The notes: a model not told the origin generated them from the sequence alone. 64,000 bases of DNA from Microbacterium sp. C5A9 (GCF_022627955.1 NZ_JABXGD010000008.1:1-64000); one strand, 5' to 3'; counted from the first letter of the stretch, positions 1 through 10,407 are shown. Translations and numbers: made by a program.

Positions 1-2
1 AC

Positions 3-293
3 TACGGCGACACCACCACCGCCACCCTCACCACCCCCGGCCACACCTGGCACACCCTCGGACTCCCCCAATTCACCCCCACCCCCACCAGCCACACCTA
101 CACACAACCCGGCGACTACCCCACCACCCTCACCACCACCTACACCGTCGACATCAACCTCGGCACCGAATGGACCACCCTCCCCCAACAACTCACCACC
201 ACCAGCACACCCCACACCATCCACATCCTCGAAGCCCACACCGCCCTCATCACCCACACCTGCACCGAAAACCCCCACGGAACCGGCTGCTGA
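3..293 (+). CDS. C-terminal end of a Thr/Pro-rich, PKD-like surface protein (partial)
   Basis: The reading frame enters from the left edge and ends at TGA 291-293, giving 96 visible residues. Threonine, histidine and proline dominate, and the segment HTYTQPGDYPTTL resembles the closing strand motif of PKD or Ig-like folds in secreted proteins. The last residues (CTENPHGTGC) hold two cysteines, possibly a disulfide. Codon use is extreme: nearly every Thr is ACC and every His CAC, so the coding strand is almost G-free, unlike tkt downstream. The start and any signal peptide lie outside the window. The domain call is only a resemblance; the function is unknown. Confidence 0.55.
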   Translation, partial: YGDTTTATLTTPGHTWHTLGLPQFTPTPTSHTYTQPGDYPTTLTTTYTVDINLGTEWTTLPQQLTTTSTPHTIHILEAHTALITHTCTENPHGTGC

Positions 294-351
294 ACCGGGT
301 GGCCTGCGGGCACCGGAGACCGTGCGCTGACACCGCGTTCCGCCGGTCCTG

Positions 352-372
352 GACCCTGGTCCCACCGGGGTC
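352..372 (+). terminator. Hairpin downstream of the partial gene, possible terminator
   Basis: GACCCTGG and CCGGGGTC flank a 5-nt loop (one G-T pair). A second hairpin, GCGGGG/CCCCGC with a 9-nt loop, follows at 389-409. Neither has a T-run, so an intrinsic terminator is only possible. Both lie between the upstream stop and the tkt promoter region. Confidence 0.35.
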
Positions 373-449
373 GAAATCGATCTCCCGCGCGGGGAATTAC
401 ACGCCCCGCCTCGCGTTGTAAAGGGAGGTAACGGGTCGGACCACAGCGC

Positions 450-455
450 TATGCT
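450..455 (+). promoter_or_regulatory. Candidate -10 box of the tkt operon
   Basis: TATGCT fits the actinobacterial TANNNT pattern and would place the transcript start near 462, leaving a leader of about 97 nt before the GTG start of tkt. No clear -35 box was seen. Confidence 0.4.
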
Positions 456-558
456 GAAAAGACTCGCGTGCCCGGTGCACATCACTCTCCTTCCGTAATG
501 ACGCGGACATCGATGCTGCTTTCCGGGTGCTCTCGAACTGTCTGAGAAGGGCTTCACC

Positions 559-2655
559 GTGTCGGAACTGCAGTGGGAAGAAATCGATCGGCGCGCGGTG
601 GACACCGCTCGTCTGCTGGCCGCGGACGCCGTCGAGAAGGTCGGCAACGGACACCCCGGCACCGCGATGAGCCTCGCCCCGGCGGCCTACCTGCTCTACC
701 AGCGCGTGCTGCGCCACGACCCGACCGACACCGACTGGCTCGGCCGTGACCGCTTCATCCTCTCGGTCGGACACTCCTCCCTCACGCAGTACGTGCAGCT
801 CTACCTCGGCGGATTCGGCCTCGAGCTCGACGACCTCAAGGCGCTCCGCACCTGGGGCTCGCTGACCCCCGGACACCCCGAGTACGGCCACACCAAGGGC
901 GTCGAGATCACCACCGGCCCGCTCGGCCAGGGTCTCGCCTCCGCCGTCGGCTTCGCATACGCCGCCCGCTACGAGCGCGGCCTGTTCGACCCCGAGGCCG
1001 CAGCGGGAACGAGCCCGTTCGACCACTTCGTCTATGTGATCGCCGGCGACGGCGACCTGCAGGAGGGCGTCACCAGCGAGGCGTCGTCGCTCGCCGGTCA
1101 CCAGGAGCTCGGCAACCTCATCGCGATCTACGACTCCAACCAGATCTCCATCGAGGACGACACGAACGTCGCCTTCACCGAGGACGTCGCGAAGCGCTAC
1201 GAGGCATACGGCTGGCAGGTCCAGACCGTCGACTGGAAGAAGACGGGCGAGTACGTCGAAGACGTCGCCGAGCTGCACGCCGCCATCGAGGCCGCGAAGG
1301 GCGAGACGTCCAAGCCCTCGCTCATCATCCTCAAGACGATCATCGGCTGGCCCTCGCCGGGCAAGCAGAACTCCGGCAAGATCCACGGCTCCGCGCTCGG
1401 TGGCGACGAGCTCGCCGCGACCAAGAAGGTCCTCGGCTTCGACGCCGACGAGCACTTCGCCGTCGCTGACGACGTGATCGCGCACACCCGCGGCCTCGCG
1501 GACCGCGCCGCCGAGACCCGTGCCGCATGGCAGAAGTCGTTCGACGCATGGGCGGCGGCCAACCCCGAGCGCAAGGCTCTGCTCGACCGCCTCGAGGCAC
1601 AGGAGCTGCCTGCCGACATCACGTCGGCCCTGCCCGTGTTCGAGAGCGGCAAGGATGTGTCGACCCGCGCGGCGTCCGGACAGGTCATCAACGCCCTCGC
1701 CGCCGAGCTGCCCGAGCTGTGGGGCGGTTCGGCCGACCTCGCCGAGTCGAACCTCACCACGATCAAGGACGCGAAGTCCTTCATCCCGGCGGAGTGGTCG
1801 ACGCACGAGTGGTCCGGCGACCCTTACGGCCGGGTGCTGCACTTCGGCATCCGCGAGCACGCCATGGGCGCGATCGTCAACGGCATCGTGCTGCATGGCC
1901 CGACGCGCGCCTTCGGCGGCACGTTCCTGATCTTCAGCGACTACATGCGTCCTCCGGTGCGTCTGGCCGCGCTGATGAACGTGCCCAGCATCTTCGTGTG
2001 GACGCACGACTCCGTCGCCCTCGGCGAAGACGGCCCGACCCACCAGCCGGTCGAGCAGATCGCGACGCTCCGCGCCATCCCCAACTTCACCCTGGTGCGC
2101 CCGGCGGACGCCAACGAGACCTCGGCCGCATGGCTCGAGATCCTGCGCCGCCACGAAGGGCCTGCAGGCATCGCCCTGACCCGTCAGAACATCCCGGTGT
2201 TCGAGCGCGGCCAGGGTTCCGCAGACGGTGACGTCTTCGCCTCGACCGACGGCGTCTCGAAGGGCGCATACGTGCTCGCCGAGGCTCCGAACGGCACCCC
2301 CGACGTGATCGTCATCGCGACGGGTTCCGAGGTGCAGCTCGCTGTCGACGCCCGTGCGGCACTGGCAGAGGAAGGCATCAACGTCCGCGTCGTCTCCGCT
2401 CCGTCGCTCGAGTGGTTCGACGAGCAGGACGAGGCGTACCGCGAGTCGGTTCTGCCGAAGGCCGTCACGGCCCGCGTCTCGGTCGAGGCGGGTTCCGTCC
2501 TCAGCTGGCGCGGAATCGTCGGCGACCGCGGGCGTTCGGTCGGCATCGACCACTTCGGCGCCTCCGCCGACTACAAGACCCTGTTCCAGAAGTTCGGCAT
2601 CACCACCGAGGCCGTCATCGCGGCCGCACGCGAGACCATCAAGGAGAACGCATGA
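559..2655 (+). CDS. tkt: Transketolase
   Basis: Thiamine-diphosphate enzyme of the non-oxidative pentose phosphate pathway. It moves two-carbon ketol units between sugar phosphates in the cytosol. The 698 residues match the family's usual length. Visible signatures are [13 protein letters not shown] near the N-terminus, the ThDP/Mg motif [13 protein letters not shown] (about residues 155-167), and [14 protein letters not shown] (about 431) in the pyrimidine-binding domain. The start is GTG 559, with GAGAAGGG a few bases upstream as ribosome-binding site. It is the first gene of the six-gene operon and overlaps tal by 4 nt. The overlap suggests translational coupling. Confidence 0.97.
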   Translation: MSELQWEEIDRRAVDTARLLAADAVEKVGNGHPGTAMSLAPAAYLLYQRVLRHDPTDTDWLGRDRFILSVGHSSLTQYVQLYLGGFGLELDDLKALRTWGSLTPGHPEYGHTKGVEITTGPLGQGLASAVGFAYAARYERGLFDPEAAAGTSPFDHFVYVIAGDGDLQEGVTSEASSLAGHQELGNLIAIYDSNQISIEDDTNVAFTEDVAKRYEAYGWQVQTVDWKKTGEYVEDVAELHAAIEAAKGETSKPSLIILKTIIGWPSPGKQNSGKIHGSALGGDELAATKKVLGFDADEHFAVADDVIAHTRGLADRAAETRAAWQKSFDAWAAANPERKALLDRLEAQELPADITSALPVFESGKDVSTRAASGQVINALAAELPELWGGSADLAESNLTTIKDAKSFIPAEWSTHEWSGDPYGRVLHFGIREHAMGAIVNGIVLHGPTRAFGGTFLIFSDYMRPPVRLAALMNVPSIFVWTHDSVALGEDGPTHQPVEQIATLRAIPNFTLVRPADANETSAAWLEILRRHEGPAGIALTRQNIPVFERGQGSADGDVFASTDGVSKGAYVLAEAPNGTPDVIVIATGSEVQLAVDARAALAEEGINVRVVSAPSLEWFDEQDEAYRESVLPKAVTARVSVEAGSVLSWRGIVGDRGRSVGIDHFGASADYKTLFQKFGITTEAVIAAARETIKENA

Positions 2656-3764
2656 GCACCCCCACCGCAGACCTCGCCGCAGCCGGAGTCAGCATCTGGC
2701 TCGACGACCTGTCCCGCACCCGCATCTCCTCCGGCAACCTCGCCGAGCTGATCGAGACCCGCAACGTCGTCGGCGTCACCACGAACCCGACGATCTTCGC
2801 CAACGCGATCACCGACAAGAACAACACGTCGTACGACGCGCAGGTCACCGAGCTGGCCGCCTCCGGCGCCACCGCGGAAGAGGCCGTGTTCGCCGCAACG
2901 ACGCAGGATGTCGCCGCTGCCCTCGACGTCTTCCGCCCCGTGTGGGAGAAGTCGGGCCACGTCGACGGACGCGTCTCGATCGAGGTCTCCCCCGACCTCG
3001 CGCACGACACGGAGGGAACTGTCGCACAGGCCAAGCAGCTGTGGGCCAAGGTCGACCGCCCGAACCTCCTCGTGAAGATCCCCGCGACGAAGGCCGGTCT
3101 GCCGGCCATCACCGAGGCCATCGCGTCGGGCATCAGCGTCAACGTCACCCTGATCTTCAGCCTGGAGCGCTACGCCGAGGTCATCGACGCATACCTGACC
3201 GGGCTCGAGCGGGCGCACAGCGCCGACTTCGACCTGTCGAGCATCCACTCGGTGGCTTCGTTCTTCGTGTCGCGCGTCGACACCGAGACCGACAAGCGCC
3301 TCTCGGCGATCGGCACCGACGAGGCCGAAGCCCTCAAGAGCAAGGCCGGGCTCGCCAACGCGCGTCTCGCCTACGAGCTCTACGAGCAGAAGTTCGCCGA
3401 GAAGCGCGCTCAGGACCTCATCAAGCTCGGCGCGAACGCCCAGCGCCCGCTGTGGGCCTCGACCGGCGTGAAGGACCCGGCGCTGCCGGACACCCTCTAC
3501 GTCACCGAGCTCGTCGCGAAGGACGTCGTCAACACGATGCCCGAGAAGACGCTCGAGGCCACCTTCGACCACGGCGTCGTCACCGGAGACACCATCACGG
3601 GTGGCTACGAGGACGCGCGTGCCGTGTTCGCGGGCCTCGCCGATCTCGGGATCGACTTCACCGACGTGACCCAGGTGCTCGAGGACGAAGGCGTCGCCAA
3701 GTTCATCGATTCCTGGCACGACCTGCTCACCCAGGTGCGCGAAGGGCTCGAGGCGCAGCGATGA
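2652..3764 (+). CDS. tal: Transaldolase
   Basis: Transfers a dihydroxyacetone unit between sugar phosphates through a Schiff-base lysine; partner of transketolase. The 370-residue length fits the actinobacterial class. Recognisable parts are [15 protein letters not shown] (about residues 35-49), the lysine motif [12 protein letters not shown] (about 138-149) and [15 protein letters not shown] longer open frame exists upstream, but ATG 2652 is chosen because it overlaps the tkt stop by 4 nt and the [19 protein letters not shown] start is typical of the family. It also overlaps pgi by 4 nt. Confidence 0.97.
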   Translation: MSTPTADLAAAGVSIWLDDLSRTRISSGNLAELIETRNVVGVTTNPTIFANAITDKNNTSYDAQVTELAASGATAEEAVFAATTQDVAAALDVFRPVWEKSGHVDGRVSIEVSPDLAHDTEGTVAQAKQLWAKVDRPNLLVKIPATKAGLPAITEAIASGISVNVTLIFSLERYAEVIDAYLTGLERAHSADFDLSSIHSVASFFVSRVDTETDKRLSAIGTDEAEALKSKAGLANARLAYELYEQKFAEKRAQDLIKLGANAQRPLWASTGVKDPALPDTLYVTELVAKDVVNTMPEKTLEATFDHGVVTGDTITGGYEDARAVFAGLADLGIDFTDVTQVLEDEGVAKFIDSWHDLLTQVREGLEAQR

Positions 3765-5368
3765 CATTCGCGATCCACGCCTCGGGCGCGGCGCGAGCGG
3801 CGATCGATGAGACCGTGCCGGCACTCGTGCACGATCTCATCGCCTCGCGCGTCACGGGTGGCGACGCCACCCTGTGGGGCCCCGAGGCCGAGGCCGAGGC
3901 GACGAACCGCCTCGGCTGGGTCGAGGCCGTGTCAGTCTCGCGCCCGCTGGTCGCAGAGATCTCCGCCCTGCGCGACGAGCTGCAGGCCAAGGGCATCACG
4001 CGCGTCGTCCTCGCGGGCATGGGCGGCTCGTCGCTCGCCCCCGAGGTGATCGCGCAGACGAGCGGCGTGCCGCTGACGATCCTCGATTCCACCGCTCCCG
4101 GACAGGTGCTCGCCGCTCTCGACGAGGGTCTCGAGAACACCGTCCTCGTGGTCTCCTCGAAGTCCGGTTCCACGGTCGAGACGGACTCGCAGCGCCGCAC
4201 CTTCGAAGCCGCGTTCCGTGACGTCGGCATCGACCCGATCGAGCGCATCGTCGTGGTCACCGACCCCGGTTCCCCGCTCGACGCGTCGGCTCGGGAGGCG
4301 GGATACCGCGTCTTCACCGCCGACCCGAACGTCGGCGGACGCTACTCGGCGCTCACGGCCTTCGGGCTGGTGCCGTCGGGACTCGCGGGTGCCGACATCG
4401 ACGAACTCCTGAACGAGGCCGAGGCCTCGCTCCTCGAGGTCGCCGTGGACTCGGCGGACAACCCCGCACTGCGTCTCGCCGCGGCGATCGCTGCGACCAC
4501 GCCCCGCCGTGACAAGCTCGGTCTGATCACCGACGGGACCCACATCAACGGCCTGCCCGACTGGATCGAGCAGCTGATCGCGGAATCGACGGGCAAGGCC
4601 GGCACCGGCATCCTCCCCGTCGTGCTCCTCCCGGTCTCTCCGGAACTCGACTCGAAGCCGGCCGACCTGCAGATCGTGCGTCTGGTCGACGACGCGAACG
4701 AGTTCCACCTGCGCGAACGCCATGCGGGCGAGATCCTCGTCAGCGGATCGCTCGGCGCACAGCTCATCGTCTGGGAGTACGCCACGGCGATCGCGGGCTA
4801 TCTTCTCGGGATCAACCCGTTCGACCAGCCCGACGTCGAGTCGGCGAAGGTCGCCGCGCGCGGCCTCCTCGACGCACGCCCGGCTCCGACCGCTCCGGCA
4901 TTCGTCGAGAACGGCGTCGAGGTGCGCGTCTCCGATCCGGCTCTCGCCGCGTCGGGAACCGTCGAAGGAGTGCTCGACGCGCTCTGGGCGCGCCTCGCCG
5001 ACGACGGCTATGTGTCGATCCAGGCATATGTGAACCGTCTCGACGTGCCGCAGCTGCAGGGCATCCGCGAACTCGTGGCAGCCGACTCCGGCCGGCCCAC
5101 GACCTTCGGGTGGGGACCCCGCTTCCTGCACTCGACCGGCCAGTATCACAAGGGCGGCCCCGCACAGGGCGTCTTCCTGCAGATCCTGGAGCGCACGGAC
5201 GTGGATCTCGAGATCCCTGAGCGACCGTTCACCTTCGGTCAGCTCATCGAGGCTCAGGCCGCCGGCGACGCCGGTGTCCTCGCCGACCACGGCCGACCGG
5301 TCGTGTCACTGACGATCGCCGACTCCTCGGCTGACGTCCTCACCCTCTTCGAAGCAGCACAGAAGTAA
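3761..5368 (+). CDS. pgi: Glucose-6-phosphate isomerase
   Basis: Interconverts glucose 6-phosphate and fructose 6-phosphate, linking glycolysis to the pathway encoded around it. The protein is 535 residues. Visible motifs are the phosphate-binding [11 protein letters not shown] (about residues 130-140), [19 protein letters not shown], and [10 protein letters not shown] near residues 456-465. The segment following the sugar-isomerase core matches actinobacterial Pgi proteins encoded in the tkt-tal operon. Start ATG 3761 overlaps the tal stop by 4 nt; 22 nt separate its stop from zwf. Confidence 0.95.
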   Translation: MTFAIHASGAARAAIDETVPALVHDLIASRVTGGDATLWGPEAEAEATNRLGWVEAVSVSRPLVAEISALRDELQAKGITRVVLAGMGGSSLAPEVIAQTSGVPLTILDSTAPGQVLAALDEGLENTVLVVSSKSGSTVETDSQRRTFEAAFRDVGIDPIERIVVVTDPGSPLDASAREAGYRVFTADPNVGGRYSALTAFGLVPSGLAGADIDELLNEAEASLLEVAVDSADNPALRLAAAIAATTPRRDKLGLITDGTHINGLPDWIEQLIAESTGKAGTGILPVVLLPVSPELDSKPADLQIVRLVDDANEFHLRERHAGEILVSGSLGAQLIVWEYATAIAGYLLGINPFDQPDVESAKVAARGLLDARPAPTAPAFVENGVEVRVSDPALAASGTVEGVLDALWARLADDGYVSIQAYVNRLDVPQLQGIRELVAADSGRPTTFGWGPRFLHSTGQYHKGGPAQGVFLQILERTDVDLEIPERPFTFGQLIEAQAAGDAGVLADHGRPVVSLTIADSSADVLTLFEAAQK

Positions 5369-5390
5369 CAGCCAGGAGAATCCCCCACCG

Positions 5391-6941
5391 ATGTCTGTTC
5401 CCATCTCGCGCGGGCACAACCCGCTGCGTGACCCCGATGATCGCCGGCTGAACCGAATCGCAGGGCCCAGCGCCCTGGTGATCTTCGGCGTCACCGGTGA
5501 CCTGTCACGCAAGAAGCTCATGCCCGCGGTCTACGACCTCGCCAACCGCGGTCTCCTGCCGCCCGGATTCGCACTCGTCGGGTTCGCCCGACGCGACTGG
5601 GAGGACCAGGACTTCGCTCAGGTCGTCTACGACGCCGTCAAGCAGTACGCGCGCACGCCTTTCCGCGAGGAGACGTGGGCGCAGCTGCTCCAGGGCATCC
5701 GCTTCGTCAGCGGCGAGTTCGACAACCCCGACTCGTTCCGCAAGCTCCGCGAGACGGTCGATCAGCTGGATGTCGAGCGCGGCACGATGGGGAACCACGC
5801 GTTCTACCTGTCGATCCCGCCGAAGGACTTCCCGCTCGTCGCCAAGCAGCTGAAGGACTCGGGCCTGGTCGGAGCGAACGACGACGATGACGAGCGCTGG
5901 CGTCGTGTCGTGATCGAGAAGCCGTTCGGGCATGACCTTGAGTCGGCCCGCGAGCTGAATGCCGCTCTCGAGGTGGCGTTCTCGGCGGACTCGATCTTCC
6001 GCATCGACCACTACCTCGGCAAGGAGACGGTCCAGAACATCCTGGCGCTGCGCTTCGCGAACGAGCTCTACGAGCCGATCTGGAACCGCAACTACGTCGA
6101 CCACGTGCAGATCACGATGGCCGAGGACATCGGCGTCGGCGGCCGCGCCGGTTACTACGACGGCGTCGGCGCCGCACGCGACGTCATCCAGAACCACCTG
6201 CTCCAGCTCCTCGCCCTCACCGCCATGGAAGAGCCGATCTCGCTCTCCGCCGAGCACCTGCGTGCCGAGAAGGAGAAGGTCCTCGCCGCGGTGCACGTGC
6301 CCGATGACCTGTCCCTCGCGACAGCACGGGGGCAGTATGCCGGGGGCTGGCAGGGTGGCGAGCAGGTCACCGGCTTCCTCGACGAGGAGGGCATGAACCC
6401 GCAGTCGGCCACCGAGACGTATGCCGCGATCAAGCTCGAGATCGACACGCGCCGCTGGTCGGGAGTGCCGTTCTACCTGCGCACCGGCAAGCGTCTCGGC
6501 CGTCGCGTGACCGAGGTCGCCGTCGTGTTCAAGAAGGCGCCGGAGCACCTCTTCGGCCGTTCCAACACCTCCGAGCTCGGACAGAACGCGCTCGTGATCC
6601 GCGTGCAGCCGGATGAGGGAGTGACCATCCGCTTCGGGTCGAAGGTGCCGGGCAACGGCACCAACGTCCGCGACGTCACGATGGACTTCGGCTACGGACA
6701 CGCGTTCACCGAGGCGAGCCCCGAGGCATACGAGCGTCTGATCCTCGATGTCCTCCTGGGCGACCCGCCGCTGTTCCCGCGGCATGAAGAGGTCGAGCTC
6801 TCGTGGAAGATCCTCGACCCTGTAGAGAAGTTCTGGGCTGCCGAAGGTGGCCCGGTCGACCAGTACGCACCCGGCTCGTGGGGTCCGGCATCCGCCGACG
6901 ACCTCCTTGCCCGTGACGGACGAGTCTGGAGACGCCCGTGA
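5391..6941 (+). CDS. zwf: Glucose-6-phosphate 1-dehydrogenase
   Basis: Oxidises glucose 6-phosphate to 6-phosphogluconolactone with NADP, the entry step of the oxidative pentose phosphate pathway. The 516 residues include the nucleotide-binding start VIFGVTGDLSRKKLMPA (about residues 28-44), the VIEKPFGHDLESA element, and the substrate/catalytic motif RIDHYLGKE (about 204-212). AGGAG lies about 8 nt before ATG 5391. Its stop overlaps the start of opcA, whose product is known to assemble this enzyme in actinobacteria. Confidence 0.97.
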   Translation: MSVPISRGHNPLRDPDDRRLNRIAGPSALVIFGVTGDLSRKKLMPAVYDLANRGLLPPGFALVGFARRDWEDQDFAQVVYDAVKQYARTPFREETWAQLLQGIRFVSGEFDNPDSFRKLRETVDQLDVERGTMGNHAFYLSIPPKDFPLVAKQLKDSGLVGANDDDDERWRRVVIEKPFGHDLESARELNAALEVAFSADSIFRIDHYLGKETVQNILALRFANELYEPIWNRNYVDHVQITMAEDIGVGGRAGYYDGVGAARDVIQNHLLQLLALTAMEEPISLSAEHLRAEKEKVLAAVHVPDDLSLATARGQYAGGWQGGEQVTGFLDEEGMNPQSATETYAAIKLEIDTRRWSGVPFYLRTGKRLGRRVTEVAVVFKKAPEHLFGRSNTSELGQNALVIRVQPDEGVTIRFGSKVPGNGTNVRDVTMDFGYGHAFTEASPEAYERLILDVLLGDPPLFPRHEEVELSWKILDPVEKFWAAEGGPVDQYAPGSWGPASADDLLARDGRVWRRP

Positions 6942-7873
6942 TCATCGACCTTCCCGACACGACCGTCAGTCAGGTCGCCAAGCAGCTCGTCAAGGTGCGC
7001 GAGGACGGCGGCGCCGTCGCTCTCGGCCGCGTGCTGACGCTGATCATCTCCGCACGCAACGGCGTCGCGGAAGCGGCCATCGACGCAGCGAACGACGCGT
7101 CCCGCGAGCATCCGATGCGCGTCATCGTGCTGACGACCGGCGATGGCGACGCCCGCCTCGACGCGCAGATCCGTGTCGGCGGCGACGCCGGCGCAAGCGA
7201 GGTCGTCGTCCTCCACGCCTACGGCGACGCCGCGAGCAACGAGGAGAGCCTCGTCACCGGACTGCTGCTTCCCGACGCCCCGGTCGTCGCATGGTGGCCC
7301 GAGGATGCGCCGACCTCTCCCGCCAACTCGCCGCTGGGGAAGATCGCCCAGCGACGGATCACGGATGCGGCCACGGCGGCGGACGTCCGCGACCGGCTCG
7401 CGCTGCTCGGAGAGACGCACGCCCCGGGAGACACCGACCTCGCATGGACGCGCCTGACGCACTGGCGCGAGCAGCTCGCGGCAGTGCTCGACCAGCCGCC
7501 GTTCGAAGAGGTCACCGCCGTCGAGGTGCGCGGCGGGTCGGCATCGCCGTCCACCGCTCTGCTCGCCGCCTGGCTGCAGATGGCCCTCGACGTGCAGGTC
7601 ACCTGGCACTACGAGGACGCGGAGCACTGGCAGGAGGGCATCAAGTCGGTTCGCCTGACGCGTGCGTCGGGAGACATCCTCCTGGAGCGTCCGGAGCCGG
7701 GCGTCGCGGTGCTCACGCAGCCCGATCAGCCCGATCACGACCTGCACCTGCCGCGTCGCACTCTGCGCGAGTGCCTCGCTGAGGAGCTGCGTCGCCTCGA
7801 CCCCGATGTCCTGTACGGTCGAGTGATCACCGAGGGCTGGGAAAAGCTGGGCCCGCCCGAGACAGGAGAATGA
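6938..7873 (+). CDS. opcA: Glucose-6-phosphate dehydrogenase assembly protein OpcA
   Basis: OpcA proteins assemble or allosterically activate Zwf in actinobacteria and cyanobacteria. The 311-residue length and the position directly after zwf fit. Visible conserved stretches are MRVIVLTTGDGDARLDAQIRVG, LPDAPVVAWWPEDAP, and the PLGKIAQRRITDA segment. The GTG start at 6938 overlaps the zwf stop by 4 nt. The end overlaps the pgl start. No catalytic motif is expected. Confidence 0.93.
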   Translation: MIIDLPDTTVSQVAKQLVKVREDGGAVALGRVLTLIISARNGVAEAAIDAANDASREHPMRVIVLTTGDGDARLDAQIRVGGDAGASEVVVLHAYGDAASNEESLVTGLLLPDAPVVAWWPEDAPTSPANSPLGKIAQRRITDAATAADVRDRLALLGETHAPGDTDLAWTRLTHWREQLAAVLDQPPFEEVTAVEVRGGSASPSTALLAAWLQMALDVQVTWHYEDAEHWQEGIKSVRLTRASGDILLERPEPGVAVLTQPDQPDHDLHLPRRTLRECLAEELRRLDPDVLYGRVITEGWEKLGPPETGE

Positions 7874-8658
7874 TGTCGACGCAGCCGACGCCCGCAGAGA
7901 AGCGAGTCGTGGTCGAGAGCACGCCCGGCGCCCTGGCGGCGCGGGTCGCTGACCGGTTCCTCACCCGGTTGCGCGCACGCACGCGCAACGGCCGCATCGC
8001 CCACGTCGCCCTCACGGGCGGCTCCATGGGCGGTGCGGTGCTGCGTGCGACCCTCGAGGACCCGCGTTCGGATGACATCGACTGGTCGCTGGTCCATTTC
8101 TGGTGGGGAGACGAGCGCTTCGTCGCCCGGACCGACGCCGACCGCAATGCGGTGCAGTCGCGGGCGGCTCTGCTCGATCACATCCCGGTGCCTCCGGAGA
8201 ACGTGCATGAGGTCGCGGCGGCCGGTGAGGGCCTCACTCTCGACGAGGCTGCCGCGGCATACGCCGACGAGCTCGCCCGTTTCGGAACCGACGAGCACCC
8301 GTGGCCGTCGTTCGCCGTGTGCTTCCTCGGGGTCGGCCCCGACGGTCACATCGCCTCGCTGTTCCCGGACAGGCAGGAAGTCACGGTGACCGATGTCGCC
8401 GCCCTCCCGGTCCGCAACTCGCCGAAGCCGCCGCCCGAGCGCGTCACGCTCACACGACCGGTGCTCAACGCCTCCAAGCGCGTCTGGCTCGTGCTCACCG
8501 GGGCAGACAAGGCCTCGGCGCTCGGCCTGGCTCTCGCGGGGGCCAGCTACACCAGCGTGCCCGTGGCAGGGGCGAAGGGCCGCAAGCGCACCGTGTTCTT
8601 CGTCGACGAGGCCGCAGCATCCGAGGTCTCCCCCGACCTCATCGATCAGTCGTACTGA
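7870..8658 (+). CDS. pgl: 6-phosphogluconolactonase
   Basis: Hydrolyses 6-phosphogluconolactone, the product of Zwf. The 262-residue protein belongs to the DevB/SOL family. Motifs are VALTGGSMGGAVLRA (about residues 39-53), the VHFWWGDERFVARTDADRN block, and FLGVGPDGHIASLFP (about 153-167). Two in-frame ATGs (7870 and 7873) follow AGGAG at 7864-7868. The second gives a better ribosome spacing; the first overlaps the opcA stop. It is the last gene of the operon and a hairpin terminator follows. No 6-phosphogluconate dehydrogenase gene is in the operon. Confidence 0.94.
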   Translation: MMSTQPTPAEKRVVVESTPGALAARVADRFLTRLRARTRNGRIAHVALTGGSMGGAVLRATLEDPRSDDIDWSLVHFWWGDERFVARTDADRNAVQSRAALLDHIPVPPENVHEVAAAGEGLTLDEAAAAYADELARFGTDEHPWPSFAVCFLGVGPDGHIASLFPDRQEVTVTDVAALPVRNSPKPPPERVTLTRPVLNASKRVWLVLTGADKASALGLALAGASYTSVPVAGAKGRKRTVFFVDEAAASEVSPDLIDQSY

Positions 8659-8676
8659 CCGATTCCGCACGCGAGA

Positions 8677-8707
8677 CGCCGAGCGCCTGATCAGGCCTCG
8701 GCGTTTT
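8677..8707 (+). terminator. Rho-independent terminator of the tkt-pgl operon
   Basis: CGCCGAG (8677-8683) pairs with CTCGGCG (8697-8703), with an inner palindrome at 8685-8696, and TTTT follows. The 18 nt after the pgl stop leave room for it, and the next gene converges from the other strand. Confidence 0.8.
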
Positions 8708-8718
8708 CGCTGCGCCCG

Positions 8719-9732
8719 TCAGGCGTCGGCGTCCTTCGTGTGGCCTTCGGCCGGTGCATCGCTGCCACGGGTGATGCCGAGGTCCTGACTGTCGCTGAGC
8801 ACCTGCGGGTGATATCTCGCGAGGCCGACGACACCCCAGACTGCGATCGCGCCGGCGATGCCGAAGATGACCAGCACCCACGGCGGGGCCGCAGCGGCCT
8901 CTCCGAGGATCGTCATGCCGATCAGGACCGCGATCAGCGGGTCGACGACGGTCAGTCCGGCGATGACGAGGTCGGGCGGGCCCGAACTGTATGCGGTCTG
9001 CACGAAGTAGGCGCCCACGGCCGCGGCCGCGATCAGGGCGATCACGCACACGATCGTGATCCACTCGAAGTTGCCGGCCTGGACGCGCTTGATGACGACC
9101 TTGGCGAGCGTGGCGACGAAGCCGTAGAGGATGCCCGCGCCGATGACGTAGAAGAGCGCGCGCATCCGGTGTCGGAGGATGAGCCAGCACGCGCCGAGGA
9201 CGATGATCACGACCAGGAGGATCGCCAGGATCGTGAAGAGCTCGGTGTCGGTCACGTCCTTCTCGGTCGCGAAGATCGCGGCGAAAAAGACGAAGAGGAA
9301 GATGCCGCCCACACACGCCACGATCGCCGTGATCGACTGCCGGGTCGGCGTGTGGCCCGAGATGCGCGCATTCAGCAGCGTCGTCATGACCAGAGCGATG
9401 GCTCCCAGGGGCTGCACGACGATGAGCGGCGCCTGCACCAGCGCGGCGAGCTGGCAGACGATCGCAAGGCCCAGCATCAGCGTGCCGGCGATCCAGGACG
9501 GTCGCGTGAGAAGCGCTCTGACCTGCGCGAAGGTCAGCCCGCTCGTGCCGGCCGAACCGCTCAGCCGCTCGACCTTCTCGACACCACGGTGCTGATATTG
9601 CGCTCCCAGCGACATGAAGACGGCGCCGGCGAGGGCGAGAGGGATGCCGAGGAGCAGCCCGGGGTTCTGGAAGGCACCGACCAGCTGCTCGGTGACGTCT
9701 TCCGCCCCGGTCATCCATACGGAAATGCTCAC
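8719..9732 (-). CDS. DMT-superfamily membrane transporter
   Basis: An integral membrane protein of 337 residues with about nine hydrophobic segments, starting with GLLLGIPLALAGAVFMSLGA and ending with WVLVIFGIAGAIAVWGVVGL. The layout resembles actinobacterial drug/metabolite transporter (EamA-like) proteins. The substrate cannot be told from sequence. The loop after the first helix (QYQHRGVEKVE) is typical of this actinobacterial subgroup as I recall it. The start GTG at 9732 lies 6 nt after TAGGGT, so the transcript is probably leaderless. The gene is divergent from def with only 43 nt between starts. Confidence 0.8.
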   Translation of the reverse strand: MSISVWMTGAEDVTEQLVGAFQNPGLLLGIPLALAGAVFMSLGAQYQHRGVEKVERLSGSAGTSGLTFAQVRALLTRPSWIAGTLMLGLAIVCQLAALVQAPLIVVQPLGAIALVMTTLLNARISGHTPTRQSITAIVACVGGIFLFVFFAAIFATEKDVTDTELFTILAILLVVIIVLGACWLILRHRMRALFYVIGAGILYGFVATLAKVVIKRVQAGNFEWITIVCVIALIAAAAVGAYFVQTAYSSGPPDLVIAGLTVVDPLIAVLIGMTILGEAAAAPPWVLVIFGIAGAIAVWGVVGLARYHPQVLSDSQDLGITRGSDAPAEGHTKDADA

Positions 9733-9738
9733 CCTACG

Positions 9739-9769
9739 ACCCTACCCGGCGACATGCGCCGAGTAGGGT
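9739..9769. promoter_or_regulatory. Divergent -10 boxes for the DMT transporter and def
   Basis: TAGGGT occurs on the minus strand (9744 to 9739) and on the plus strand (9764-9769). Each is exactly 6 nt before a GTG start (9732 minus, 9776 plus). This is the geometry of leaderless promoters, so the two genes appear to share one compact promoter region. Confidence 0.65.
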
Positions 9770-9775
9770 TATGGC

Positions 9776-10342
9776 GTGGCTGTACTTCCGATTCGCATCA
9801 TGGGCGACCCCGTCCTGCACTCCCCCGCTTCCGTCGTCGAGGAGATCACCGACGACATCCGAACCCTCGTCGCCGACATGTTCGAGACCATGGACATCGC
9901 ACCGGGTGTCGGTCTCGCGGCGCCGCAGGTCGGCGTCCCGCTGCGCCTATACACCTACTCCTACGTCGATGACGACGACCAGCCGTGGCGCGGCGTGATC
10001 ATCAACCCCGAACTGTGGATGGTCCCGCTCGAACCGGGTGCGCCCGACGACGACCTCGAGTCCGAAGGGTGCCTGTCGTTCCCGGGCGAGCGCTTCGCGC
10101 TGAGACGGTCGGAGCGCGTGCAGGTCACCGGCACCGATCTCGACGGCCACCCCGTGGACATCGCCGTCGACGGATGGCGTGCACGCATCATGCAGCACGA
10201 GTTCGACCACCTCGACGGCATCCTCTACATCGATCGTCTCTCGGACGGCGACTGGAAGACGGTGCAGAAGATCGCCAAGAAGCGCGGCTGGGGCCGTCCG
10301 GGCGCCAGCTGGATGCCGGGCGTCGACGACCTGGAAGGCTGA
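9776..10342 (+). CDS. def: Peptide deformylase
   Basis: Removes the formyl group from the N-terminal methionine of new proteins, using a bound metal ion. The 188 residues carry all three family motifs: GVGLAAPQVG (about residues 44-53), EGCLS (about 98-102, metal-binding Cys) and QHEFDH (about 139-144, two metal-binding His and the catalytic Glu). The GTG start at 9776 follows a TAGGGT box by 6 nt and has no Shine-Dalgarno sequence, so it is probably leaderless. An out-of-frame ATG at 9771 was rejected. Confidence 0.96.
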   Translation: MAVLPIRIMGDPVLHSPASVVEEITDDIRTLVADMFETMDIAPGVGLAAPQVGVPLRLYTYSYVDDDDQPWRGVIINPELWMVPLEPGAPDDDLESEGCLSFPGERFALRRSERVQVTGTDLDGHPVDIAVDGWRARIMQHEFDHLDGILYIDRLSDGDWKTVQKIAKKRGWGRPGASWMPGVDDLEG

Positions 10343-10377
10343 CCTTACCTTTCAGCCCAGTCACAGGCTCTTCCGAG

Positions 10378-10407
10378 TTGCATCACAGACTCGGACACGG
10401 CTAGCGT
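10378..10407 (+). promoter_or_regulatory. Promoter of the lipoprotein gene
   Basis: TTGCAT (10378-10383) and TAGCGT (10402-10407) are separated by 18 nt. They predict a start near 10414 and a leader of about 50 nt containing the ribosome site GGAGGGG. Confidence 0.5.
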
